NCBI GenBank assembly: GCA_910579325.1
Contig: CAJTTU010000024.1
Location: 9,765 to 42,098 of the forward strand
DNA length: 32,334 nt
Reading direction: 5' to 3'
Origin: an uncultured Lachnospiraceae bacterium
Lineage (GTDB): Bacteria; Bacillota; Clostridia; Lachnospirales; Lachnospiraceae
A model generated the notes under the pieces. That model searched no databases, was not told where the DNA came from, and saw only the letters and a program-made list of their open reading frames with translations. The stretch's first letter is position 1, and every line of letters starts with the position of its first letter. Position numbers and translations under genes: made by a program. This document shows, in pieces, positions 23,556-30,280 of this stretch.

Positions 23556-24794
23556 TTACCGTTTTTTCGTTACCCTCAGCAGCAGCACGGACATCACCAG
23601 CCCAACCACGCCAAAGCCCAGCATCACATAAAAAATGGCCATATACCCTGCGGCCCCCGGATACCGGTCCAGCAGGTTGCCGCAGAGGGTGCTCATAAAC
23701 ACATCCGGCAAAAACCCGATTACGGAAATCAGGCCCACGGCCGTCCCCATCACATTCATGGGAATATTCACCTCGTCGACGGTGGCAAAATAAATGCCCC
23801 TCATGGCAAATATGGCCACGCACAGCACGATCATGGCAATCATCAGAACAGGCAGCACAGATACGGGAGCGGCGATAATGGCCAGCAGCCCGACGATAAT
23901 CAGCCCATAACAGCCGATAACGACCTTCGTGATGGAATGCATTTTATCCGCCAGCGCCCCGCCGCAGGGAGCGGCCACAAACTGAATAATATAAGTTCTG
24001 GCGATGGAGATAAACGCCGCCATGGACGCTGAGATCTTGATTACATTCGTAAAATAAGGGGTCAGATAGGTGCTGCCCAGATAAATGCTGTAACAGCAGA
24101 TAATCACCATGGCGATCAGCCATACCGCAGGGGTTTTTAAAATCACCAGAATGTCTGACATCCCCGCTTTTTTCTTTTCTCTTTCCGCTCCGTCCGCCGC
24201 CAAGGGCCTGTCGTCCTCCATAACGATCCAGACCAGGATGCCGGATATGATACAGAGGGCGGCCATAACCAGAATCACGCCTCTTAAGCCTCCCAGGCTC
24301 TCTCCCAGTCTGGTAAACAGATAAAGCGTCGCAAAAGAAACCACCGTAGAGCAGATGCCTCTTCCGCCCTCCACGAAGCCGAAGATCCGGCCCTGTTCTT
24401 CGCTGCTGCCCAGGCTTCGGGTGGCCTTCTGCATGGCGGACCAGAACGTAAGGGTTGTAAAAATGCCCCACAGTATGTACATGATCACCTGCCCCGCAAA
24501 GCCGGGAAAGGTGGCGTACCAGAAGCCCACCAGTCCGGCCCCCAGCATGGAAAATGTCATCAGCTTTCTGGATGAGAAACGGTCGGCCAGCCAGCCGCCC
24601 GGCGCGTAACAGATCATGGTGGTCGCGCCGAAGATGCTCAAGGTCAGCCCAAACTGGGTATTATTCAATCCCGACGCTTCCATCACCGCGTCATAATAAG
24701 TCCACCGCAGATAAGGCAGCAGATAAATCGTCATTGCCGAAAGGCAGATTACAAAAATATTTAAGTATGTTTTCTTGCTAAATCCTTTTTTCAT
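23556..24794 (-). CDS. Major facilitator superfamily transporter
   Basis: This 412-residue protein has the 12-segment MFS layout. The loop between segments 2 and 3 carries the family motif as GGWLADRFSSRKLMTFSM, and the mirrored loop between segments 8 and 9 is GGALADKMHSITK. A hydrophilic central loop (DDRPLAADGAEREKKK) divides the two halves. The substrate cannot be read. It starts 51 bases after the second MttB gene, from a ribosome site (AGGGGG) next to two tandem repeat copies, and likely shares that transcript. It may import that enzyme's substrate or export its product. Confidence 0.88.
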   Translation of the reverse strand: MKKGFSKKTYLNIFVICLSAMTIYLLPYLRWTYYDAVMEASGLNNTQFGLTLSIFGATTMICYAPGGWLADRFSSRKLMTFSMLGAGLVGFWYATFPGFAGQVIMYILWGIFTTLTFWSAMQKATRSLGSSEEQGRIFGFVEGGRGICSTVVSFATLYLFTRLGESLGGLRGVILVMAALCIISGILVWIVMEDDRPLAADGAEREKKKAGMSDILVILKTPAVWLIAMVIICCYSIYLGSTYLTPYFTNVIKISASMAAFISIARTYIIQFVAAPCGGALADKMHSITKVVIGCYGLIIVGLLAIIAAPVSVLPVLMIAMIVLCVAIFAMRGIYFATVDEVNIPMNVMGTAVGLISVIGFLPDVFMSTLCGNLLDRYPGAAGYMAIFYVMLGFGVVGLVMSVLLLRVTKKR

Positions 24795-24800
24795 AAGTTT

Positions 24801-24848
24801 CCCCCTAATTTAGTTCCGCTGTTTCTATTTAGTTCCGCTGCAGTCCTA
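24801..24848 (-). repeat. Intercistronic repeat, two tandem copies (before MFS gene)
   Basis: On the minus strand TAGGACTGCAGCGGAACTAA is followed by a second CAGCGGAACTAAATTAGG. The first TAG is the stop codon of the second MttB gene. The AGGGGG at the end serves the MFS start. The gap between the two genes consists almost only of these repeats. Confidence 0.75.
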
Positions 24849-26270
24849 TTCCATACAGCTCTCAACCAGTTCCACAAAGGATTGATCCACGCCGAATTCC
24901 GCCATCACCGCTTTTACGGCGGCCCTTTCTTCCCGGGTCAGCTCCGGCCTGTGATAGCGTCCCAGCCGCATCTCCATCTGCTTCTCCAGGTTGTTGTCAA
25001 ACACCTCGGGTCCGTTCACCTGAGGCCCCCGCACGCTTAATGTGGGAATACACAGCTCTTCGCGGCAGAAGTCCAGCGTATGTTCTTCCATCAGATACTG
25101 GCCGGCAGGCCCTACCTCCTCTACCACATCCAGCGCCAATGTCTCGTCGTCGATCTCAAATTCTCTCATATAACGATTGGCAAAACGGATCACCTCAAAA
25201 TCCACCAGCATCTTTTCAAAGGATGCCGCCAGGTATCCGTCCATAATGCCGGCGCTCTGGAATACCACGTCGACGCCGGCCAGGCAGCAGGAAAGGTAAG
25301 TCAACATAGATTCGTAGCCTGCCTGTGCGTTCACGATCTTGGCATCGGATAACGCGCCGCCGGCCCGGCAGGGGATTCCGTAGAATTCCGCCATCTTTTT
25401 GGCGTATTTATAACACAGCGCGCCTTCCGGGGAACCCACGGCGATACTGCAGGATTTCATATCCGCGTTGGTGGACTGAGAGCCGTACAGCACAGGGGAA
25501 CCGGGCGCAAACATCTGGGACAAAGCCACCACGGAAATTACCTCCGCGTTGATCACGGCCAGCTCCCCTGCCAGCGTAACCGGCGCGGTGGTGCCGCCCA
25601 TGGCCGCGGCCGTAATCGCCAGCGGCTGGCCATATTTCAGATAGGTAAACAAGGTTTCCGTCATATTGATGTCAAACTGCAGCGGCGTGTTGGTGTTTAC
25701 CATTGTGAATACTCTGGGCTGTGCCTTCATTTCCTCCGCCGTCACCCCATACCTGGCCATGGTCATTTTCATAATGGTTTCCATCTGCCTGTAATTGCCG
25801 CAGGCCGTCCACAGCGTTTTTTCCGTCAGGCTCATAGCCAGGTAGTGCAGAAGCACCGCCGCGATGTCCGACGGAACCTCTTTGGGCTGGCAGGGGGTGC
25901 CGCCGTTGAAACAGTAATCCTCATTAGTCTCAAACAGCTTGATCATTTTTACAAAATCTTTCAGATCGGCCTGTCTGACTTTTCCGTCCTTTTCCATAAT
26001 CTCCGTCGCGCCGGCGCAGGGAGCGTTGTAGGTTACGCCGCTGCCAAGGGTTACGTTGTATCCGGGATTTTTCGCGTAAATCGTTACGGAAGAAGGAGCC
26101 AGCTTCACATACTTCATAATCTGTTCTTCCGTAAAATGAGCCACATCCCCTTCCATGCGGATTCCATGGTCTTTCAATACCTTAACCGCATCGGGGTGAT
26201 GGAACTTTACCCCTGTTTTCTCCAGAATCTTCATACTGGCTTCATGAATTTTTCTTACGTCAATGCTCAT
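24846..26270 (-). CDS. Second MttB-superfamily corrinoid methyltransferase (non-pyrrolysine)
   Basis: This 474-residue protein belongs to the same methyltransferase superfamily as the gene at 18531-19970 but is only distantly similar. Family features are RKIHEASMKILEKTGVKFHH at the start, AAAMGGTTAPVTLAGELAV in the barrel and VVEEVGPAGQYLMEEHTLDF toward the C-terminus. No in-frame TAG occurs, so no pyrrolysine. It lacks an adjacent corrinoid protein gene and BCCT carrier; instead it is followed by an MFS carrier and preceded by a TetR regulator. AGGAGG occurs twice in its leader, once in the repeat and once closer to the start. The substrate is unknown and may not be the same kind of amine. 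Confidence 0.87.
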   Translation of the reverse strand: MSIDVRKIHEASMKILEKTGVKFHHPDAVKVLKDHGIRMEGDVAHFTEEQIMKYVKLAPSSVTIYAKNPGYNVTLGSGVTYNAPCAGATEIMEKDGKVRQADLKDFVKMIKLFETNEDYCFNGGTPCQPKEVPSDIAAVLLHYLAMSLTEKTLWTACGNYRQMETIMKMTMARYGVTAEEMKAQPRVFTMVNTNTPLQFDINMTETLFTYLKYGQPLAITAAAMGGTTAPVTLAGELAVINAEVISVVALSQMFAPGSPVLYGSQSTNADMKSCSIAVGSPEGALCYKYAKKMAEFYGIPCRAGGALSDAKIVNAQAGYESMLTYLSCCLAGVDVVFQSAGIMDGYLAASFEKMLVDFEVIRFANRYMREFEIDDETLALDVVEEVGPAGQYLMEEHTLDFCREELCIPTLSVRGPQVNGPEVFDNNLEKQMEMRLGRYHRPELTREERAAVKAVMAEFGVDQSFVELVESCME

Positions 26271-26279
26271 CCTCTTAAA

Positions 26280-26310
26280 CCTCCTATTTTAGTTCCGCTG
26301 CAGTCCTCCT
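26280..26310 (-). repeat. Intercistronic repeat, copy before the second MttB gene
   Basis: On the minus strand AGGAGG is followed by ACTGCAGCGGAACTAAAAT and a second AGGAGG. This is the cleanest copy with both ribosome-site-like ends, and it is in a 5' leader rather than between two genes of one operon. Confidence 0.75.
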
Positions 26311-26333
26311 ATATATGTTTACAAACCGCACTC

Positions 26334-26351
26334 ATGTTAACTTGTTAACAT
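26334..26351 (-). promoter_or_regulatory. Palindromic operator ahead of the second MttB gene
   Basis: ATGTTAAC-TT-GTTAACAT is a perfect 8-base inverted repeat with a 2-base spacer. The same GTTAAC blocks occur in the larger palindrome at the TetR promoter (27084-27121), so the TetR protein is the likely binder. A possible -35 TTAACA within it and CATATA 17 bases on would be covered by the protein. Confidence 0.6.
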
Positions 26352-26360
26352 CAGGGTCCT

Positions 26361-26386
26361 AAAAAAATGCTAACATAACATTAGCA
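26361..26386 (-). terminator. Terminator of the TetR gene overlapping its stop codon
   Basis: On the minus strand TGCTAA (26386-26381) pairs with TTAGCA (26373-26368) and seven T follow. The TAA in the first arm is the stop codon of the TetR gene. Confidence 0.75.
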
Positions 26387-27037
26387 CTTTTTCAGGTATT
26401 TTCTGATATTGCGCTCGATCAGCGCCGTACACTCTGCCGCCGCTTTTTGCGCCACGCCAGGCACGGTGTAATCCGACATATGTTCCATCAGCATCCCGTG
26501 GGCAATCAGGCAATTGGTCCTGCTTAAAAATTTCGCGTCCTCATAATCCAGCAGTCCCTCATTCGCCCCGCGCCGCATCCAGATAAAATCCCGCTCCTCT
26601 ATGCCGCCGCTGAACAGAGAGCTGATCAGAAAAGCATCGTTATTGTAAATAGAAGCTTCGGGAAAAATCTTATAGTAGTCAAACAGAGCCACCTCCAGCT
26701 GATCGTTATATTTTCCCCAGAACAGGGTTTCATAAATCGGCGGATTGGCAAAGGCATACCGGTTAAAATTCTCCCAGCCCAGAATATCCTTTTCCACAGG
26801 ATTTTCCTCGTCGTCATTGATCGCCTTCAACGTTTCCAGATAATCGGAAATGCAGATAATCGAGGCAAGAACTGTCAGATAATATAAATTTTCAAAGTGC
26901 CTGTAAATCACGGTGGGCGTGACGCCTACCCGTTTTGCCACCTCTCTGGCGGTTACGCCTTCCACGCCTTTTTCCTGAATGACCTGGTAGGTAGCCTCCA
27001 CCAGCCTTCTTTTGGTATCGTTTCTGACCTCCATCAT
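26381..27037 (-). CDS. TetR-family transcription repressor
   Basis: The N-terminal 60 residues are a TetR DNA-binding domain (VTAREVAKRVGVTPTVIYRHFENLYYLTVL). The remainder is a helical ligand-binding domain with no named subfamily I recognise. The frame is open to 27151, but ATG 27037 (or the adjacent ATG 27034) has CGGAGG at about 10 bases and suits the family, giving about 218 residues. The start at 27151 would lie upstream of its own promoter. Its promoter contains a 38-base near-perfect palindrome, pointing to autorepression. Related sites ahead of the second MttB gene suggest that gene is its target. Confidence 0.88.
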   Translation of the reverse strand: MMEVRNDTKRRLVEATYQVIQEKGVEGVTAREVAKRVGVTPTVIYRHFENLYYLTVLASIICISDYLETLKAINDDEENPVEKDILGWENFNRYAFANPPIYETLFWGKYNDQLEVALFDYYKIFPEASIYNNDAFLISSLFSGGIEERDFIWMRRGANEGLLDYEDAKFLSRTNCLIAHGMLMEHMSDYTVPGVAQKAAAECTALIERNIRKYLKKC

Positions 27038-27083
27038 CTTATCACAGCCTCCGACTGTCCCTGTCCATAAGCTTGCCCTGCAG

Positions 27084-27121
27084 ATGATGTTAACTAGTAA
27101 ACGTTTACTTGTTAACATCAT
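27084..27121 (-). promoter_or_regulatory. 38-bp palindromic operator of the TetR gene
   Basis: The half ATGATGTTAACTAGTAAAC (27084-27102) meets its reverse complement (27103-27121) with a single mismatched pair (27095 and 27110). It overlaps the -10 element edge and the predicted transcription start, a classical repressor position. Confidence 0.75.
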
Positions 27122-27147
27122 TATACCATGAATCATTTCACTGTCAA
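27120..27147 (-). promoter_or_regulatory. Consensus sigma-A promoter of the TetR gene
   Basis: On the minus strand a perfect TTGACA (27147-27142) and a perfect TATAAT (27125-27120) are 16 bases apart, immediately upstream of the palindromic operator. Confidence 0.85.
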
Positions 27148-27196
27148 GCACTTTTATAAGAAATTACATGTAATTTCTCATACCAATCCTGATAAC

Positions 27197-27229
27197 AAAA
27201 AACCGCCCTGCGGACAATCCACAGAACGG
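27197..27229 (-). terminator. Terminator of the GntR gene
   Basis: On the minus strand CCGTTCTGTGG pairs with CCGCAGGGCGG, including G-U pairs, followed by TTTTTT. It begins about 10 bases past the stop codon. Confidence 0.75.
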
Positions 27230-27239
27230 CCGGACTTCT

Positions 27240-27935
27240 TTACTCTTTCCGCATAAAAAATTCCAGCGGCTGCATATTATGCTCCTTCACCCGTTTCAGC
27301 ACCAGTTCCCTGTTCCTTTCCTGAAACGCCCGGGCGATCCCCTCATGCTGTTCCACGCTCAGCCTCCGCACGGCTTCCGACTCCTGATACATCCGCACCG
27401 GCGCATCCAGCTGATTCTGCATCTGGTCTGCCAGCGCCGCCAGCTTTTTATTGGAACAGCCGGTAAACACAATCTCGTGAAAATGAATGCAGTGACGCAT
27501 CAGCGTCTCCTGCTCTCCTGCTTCCAGCGCCTGCCGCTGCTGTTTTACGGACTGCCACAGTTCCTCCGCCAGTCCGGCCGGCAGCTCCTTACGAAACAGC
27601 GACTGAACTACGCCTTCCGTGAGAATATTGCAGGTTTCCACAAGATCCTGCATCCGCTGTCTGTCATATGTGGGAATCTGAGGCCCCACATTGTGGACAT
27701 GCTCCAGAAAGCCGTTCTGGGTCAGCATCCCGATCGCCTCTCTGACTGGCGTGCGGCTGACGCCGAATTCCCTGGACAGACTCTCGATCTTCAGCCGTTC
27801 CCCCGGAGCGAACTCTCCCCTTCTGATTTTTTCTATAATCAATGTGTAGACCTGCTCCGTCGTCGAGCGTCTGATAATCTGATCTCCCATTCTTCCGCGC
27901 AACCATCTTTCTAAGATATCCACAGATGCTCCCAT
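27240..27935 (-). CDS. GntR-family regulator with FCD ligand domain
   Basis: The 231-residue protein has an N-terminal winged helix (GERLKIESLSREFGVSRTPVREAIGMLTQNGFLE) and a helical FCD domain, typical of FadR-subfamily regulators that respond to small acids. His residues of the FCD metal site are visible in HFHEIVFTGC, EQHEGIARAF and the KEHN near the C-terminus. The start is uncertain: ATG 27935 has no good ribosome site, while ATG 27890 follows GCGGAAG closely. A possible promoter lies at 28008-28036. Its target is not evident from the neighbours. Confidence 0.88.
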   Translation of the reverse strand: MGASVDILERWLRGRMGDQIIRRSTTEQVYTLIIEKIRRGEFAPGERLKIESLSREFGVSRTPVREAIGMLTQNGFLEHVHNVGPQIPTYDRQRMQDLVETCNILTEGVVQSLFRKELPAGLAEELWQSVKQQRQALEAGEQETLMRHCIHFHEIVFTGCSNKKLAALADQMQNQLDAPVRMYQESEAVRRLSVEQHEGIARAFQERNRELVLKRVKEHNMQPLEFFMRKE

Positions 27936-28007
27936 GCATACCCAAAGGGCACTTCCTGTGCCGCATCCGGAGTCTGCCTGGCATCCTCCTGGCTTTTACC
28001 CTTCAAA

Positions 28008-28036
28008 AGCTTACCATGAATATCAATTTCTGTCAA
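28008..28036 (-). promoter_or_regulatory. Possible promoter of the GntR gene
   Basis: On the minus strand a perfect TTGACA (28036-28031) is followed after 17 bases by a weak TAAGCT (28013-28008). It lies about 75 bases ahead of the annotated start. Confidence 0.4.
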
Positions 28037-28089
28037 TCAGCGCCGACGCCGCCCCGGCCATCCCTTGCAATCCTGTCAAAACGATTACT

Positions 28090-28464
28090 TTAACCACGCG
28101 CAAAAGACAGGTATCTGCTTCCCTGAAAAGACAGCTTTCCCTGATCTCCCTCGGCCAGCATCCCATATTCCGTACCGGTCACTGAAAATTCCATCCGGTC
28201 TTTGCTTTCCACCTGAAAGGTTACATAATAGGATGTGGAAGACCCGCTGTGATTTGCCTGTCTGTGATGACGGACATCCATTCTTTTCGACACAATTACG
28301 GCATCTACCATTAAACGCGGAGACTGGTTATTCCGATTCCAGGTACCGATCCCCTTTACCGCCATCACAATAAAAGTTCCGATTATCAGCGCAAATATAA
28401 TAAAAAACATGCTGAAAAACATTGTCTCAAATCCGCCGAAACCAAATCCCATTCCAAAATCCAT
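28090..28464 (-). CDS. DUF2500 domain membrane-anchored protein
   Basis: The 124-residue protein has one N-terminal membrane segment (about residues 12-37) after a Gly/Phe/Met-rich start. A beta-rich extracytosolic domain of the DUF2500 type follows, with VDAVIVSKR, TSYYVTFQVESKDRMEFSV and EGDQGKLSFQGSRYLSF. The function of the family is unknown. AGAGGG lies a short distance before the ATG. It appears to be a single gene between regulators and mobile debris. Confidence 0.82.
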   Translation of the reverse strand: MDFGMGFGFGGFETMFFSMFFIIFALIIGTFIVMAVKGIGTWNRNNQSPRLMVDAVIVSKRMDVRHHRQANHSGSSTSYYVTFQVESKDRMEFSVTGTEYGMLAEGDQGKLSFQGSRYLSFARG

Positions 28465-28551
28465 CTGCCGTCCCTCTATTATTTTCGCTTTATCTTTATC
28501 CCATTGTCAGTATTTTATCTCACCTATAGCTGCCATTTGACGCGCATCCGA

Positions 28552-29042
28552 TCACTGTTTTTCAAATGTCTCAAGATATTCCTGCGCTTTTTGTAAAGAC
28601 ACGCTTAATTTATTCACAAACCTGTTAAAATCTCCTGCCTGAAAAGGCCGAAGTCAACGCCCGAATCAATGATTTCCATCGCTCTTTTTATTGCATCCTG
28701 CTCTCCTTTATACTTCCGAACCGTATCGACAAACACACTGTACTGACGAAGAATCTCACATTTTTCCAGAATTTCATGTTTTTTGGACGTATTGATATTG
28801 ATGCCCTTTACCCTTAGCTCTAAGCTTCTTTTCCCTTCCGGGTCAAAAAATGCATCCGACAGCAGCAGTTCCTTCTCCATCGGAAAATCCTTTGTCCCAT
28901 TGTAAAACATATAAAATTCCGGAGTCGGAATTTCACCAGGGTCGCACGGTACCTGACGTCATCGTTCACCAGCTGCTCATAGGCTCTCCCGGCATACATC
29001 AGACATCGGAGCGGCATGTTCGGATTTACAGTAGACTGGTGT
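28552..29042 (-). pseudogene. Rpn-family nuclease/transposase, truncated and frameshifted
   Basis: The reading starts abruptly after a stop at about 29042 with HQSTVNPNMPLRCLMYAGRA, a typical internal segment of Rpn (PD-(D/E)XK recombination-promoting nuclease) proteins. The N-terminal catalytic half is missing. A one-base loss near 28930-28934 (GTGAAATTCCG where GTGAAAATTCCG is expected) shifts the frame into PTPEFYMFYNGTKDFPMEKE. A second shift near 28614-28622 is needed to reach the C-terminal SVSLQKAQEYLETFEKQ ending at 28552. So it has two frameshifts and a 5' truncation. Confidence 0.75.
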
Positions 29043-29048
29043 TATGTT

Positions 29049-29123
29049 GAGGAACTACTTATGTAAAGTATAGCATGAAATCCACTGTATGGAAAGCAGT
29101 TCCTCTTATTTTTCTTTACATAA
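29049..29123. repeat. Two interleaved inverted repeats
   Basis: GAGGAACT (29049-29056) pairs with AGTTCCTC (29098-29105), and TTATGTAAAG (29059-29068) pairs with CTTTACATAA (29114-29123). The arms alternate A-B-A'-B', so both stems cannot form as simple nested hairpins. The last arm touches the stop codon of the recombinase remnant, at the border between it and the Rpn fragment. Confidence 0.55.
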
Positions 29124-29941
29124 TTATCTGGTTTGTTTTCCTAATTGTGTAAGCCACTGCATTAAATTCTTATCGGTAGCCCAGGCTGGAATACCCGGAC
29201 CATCCTCAACTTCTATTCTTGCTTTCTGCAATGCGTCAGCTTTCATTTTTAAGTTGGCCCGTACATAGATTTGGGTTGTTGCCACATCAGCATGGCCTAA
29301 GATATCTTTGATGTAAATAATGTTAACATCTGCCTGAAGCAAACGCATGGCTATGCTATGGCGAAACGTATGTGGAGTAATCTTTTCAGGCATATTGTCA
29401 TATTCCAAACGTGCTGCTTTTACATATTTGTCTAAAACATATGATATTCCTGCTCTTGTAAATTTTCGGTTGGCTTCAAAAATCCGCCTGATCTCTTCAT
29501 CAGAAAAAATGTAAGGGACATAGTCAGATTGTGTATGCCGCAGCTCCAGCTGTATTTTTTCTGTACAGACATCACACTTGTGTGAAAATTGAAACAATTG
29601 TTTTGTTATGTTCAGCCGTTTGCTTTGTGTGATTGTTTTTTCATTTGGCCTGCGTGACAGCCATTCATCAAGAAACTTATTCGTTAAAGGAATCCTGATA
29701 TCCGTTTTTGATGAAATGTATCTGTCAAATGCCAGAATACAGTTCCGTTCACCCAGATAAGTTGATTCTGCAAGCCCTAAAGAACGCATGTGCAGGTAAG
29801 CTTCCAGTATTTCATGTAGTCAATTATAAGCTGATCCGCAAAAACAGGTTCAGGACAGTCCGCAGACGCAAATGTAAAAATATCCGAATACAACCTTCGG
29901 TAGATACGGACAGTCGCTTCGGAATAGCCAAGTTCTTTCAT
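29124..29941 (-). pseudogene. Tyrosine recombinase, frameshifted and internally deleted
   Basis: The 5' part, from ATG 29941, encodes MKELGYSEATVRIYRRLYSD and more of a core-binding domain, ending in a stop at 29777. Another frame continues as LEAYLHMRSLGLAESTYLGE, so a frameshift lies between about 29777 and 29822; alternatively two recombinase remnants are fused. The catalytic domain keeps the box II region ITPHTFRHSIAMRLL and the end GHADVATTQIYVRAN with the Tyr. Only about 45 residues separate YIFSDEEIRRIFEAN from TPHTFRH, where about 130 are usual, so the first catalytic Arg and the Lys hairpin are missing. It should be inactive. Confidence 0.75.
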
Positions 29942-29943
29942 TA

Positions 29944-30173
29944 ATTGAGAACAGAGCGGAGGTAAAGCAGATGTGTATTACGGAATATGACGAGGCCGAA
30001 ACGATGCGGTTATTTAAAAAGGAGGCACGGGAAGAAGGCGAAGCAATAGGGATCATTGACTCCGGCATTGACTTTGGACTTTCCAGGCAGGATATTTTAA
30101 GCAAACTGAAAAGCAAACTGGGCGTGTCCTCCAAAAGGCGCTGGAATATTTTGAAATGTTTGAAAAACGGTAA
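29944..30173 (+). pseudogene. Second Rpn-family fragment (C-terminal end only)
   Basis: On the plus strand the frame gives NRAEVKQMCITEYDEAETMR, then KKEAREEGEAIG and IIDSGIDFGLSRQDILSKL, the usual C-terminal region of Rpn proteins. Near 30125 a frameshift is needed to continue as LQKALEYFEMFEKR, with the stop at 30171-30173. It is oriented opposite to the other Rpn fragment, and the two share the DSG-[VI]-DFGL-x-RQ-[ED]-IL motif. It is a remnant of a different copy, not the other half of the same gene. Confidence 0.7.
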
Positions 30174-30224
30174 CGGGCGTAAAATATTCCCGATTCCAAA
30201 AGAGACATGGATAAGAGGCACTAA

Positions 30225-30261
30225 ATCCGGCCAAACGCGTCGTTGGCGCATTTGGCCGGAT
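30225..30261 (-). terminator. Hairpin after the BTAD regulator gene
   Basis: ATCCGGCCAAA (30225-30235) pairs perfectly with TTTGGCCGGAT (30251-30261). On the minus strand it lies about 20 bases past the stop codon and is followed by TTTAG, a weak T tract. It also bounds the Rpn fragment. Confidence 0.65.
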
Positions 30262-30280
30262 ATCCTGATCCGTCGTCAGC

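Noticed and set aside
23355..24032. 225-codon plus-strand frame opposite the MFS and DUF362 ends
   Set aside because: It has a shadow-type composition (His/Gln/Asn-rich) and covers two well-supported minus-strand genes.
18531..26270. Pyrrolysine-type MttB genes
   Set aside because: Both MttB-family genes read through without an in-frame TAG, so neither is the pyrrolysine trimethylamine enzyme.
28552..30173. A single Rpn gene split by insertion of the recombinase
   Set aside because: The two Rpn fragments are in opposite orientations and both contain the same C-terminal region, so they come from different copies.
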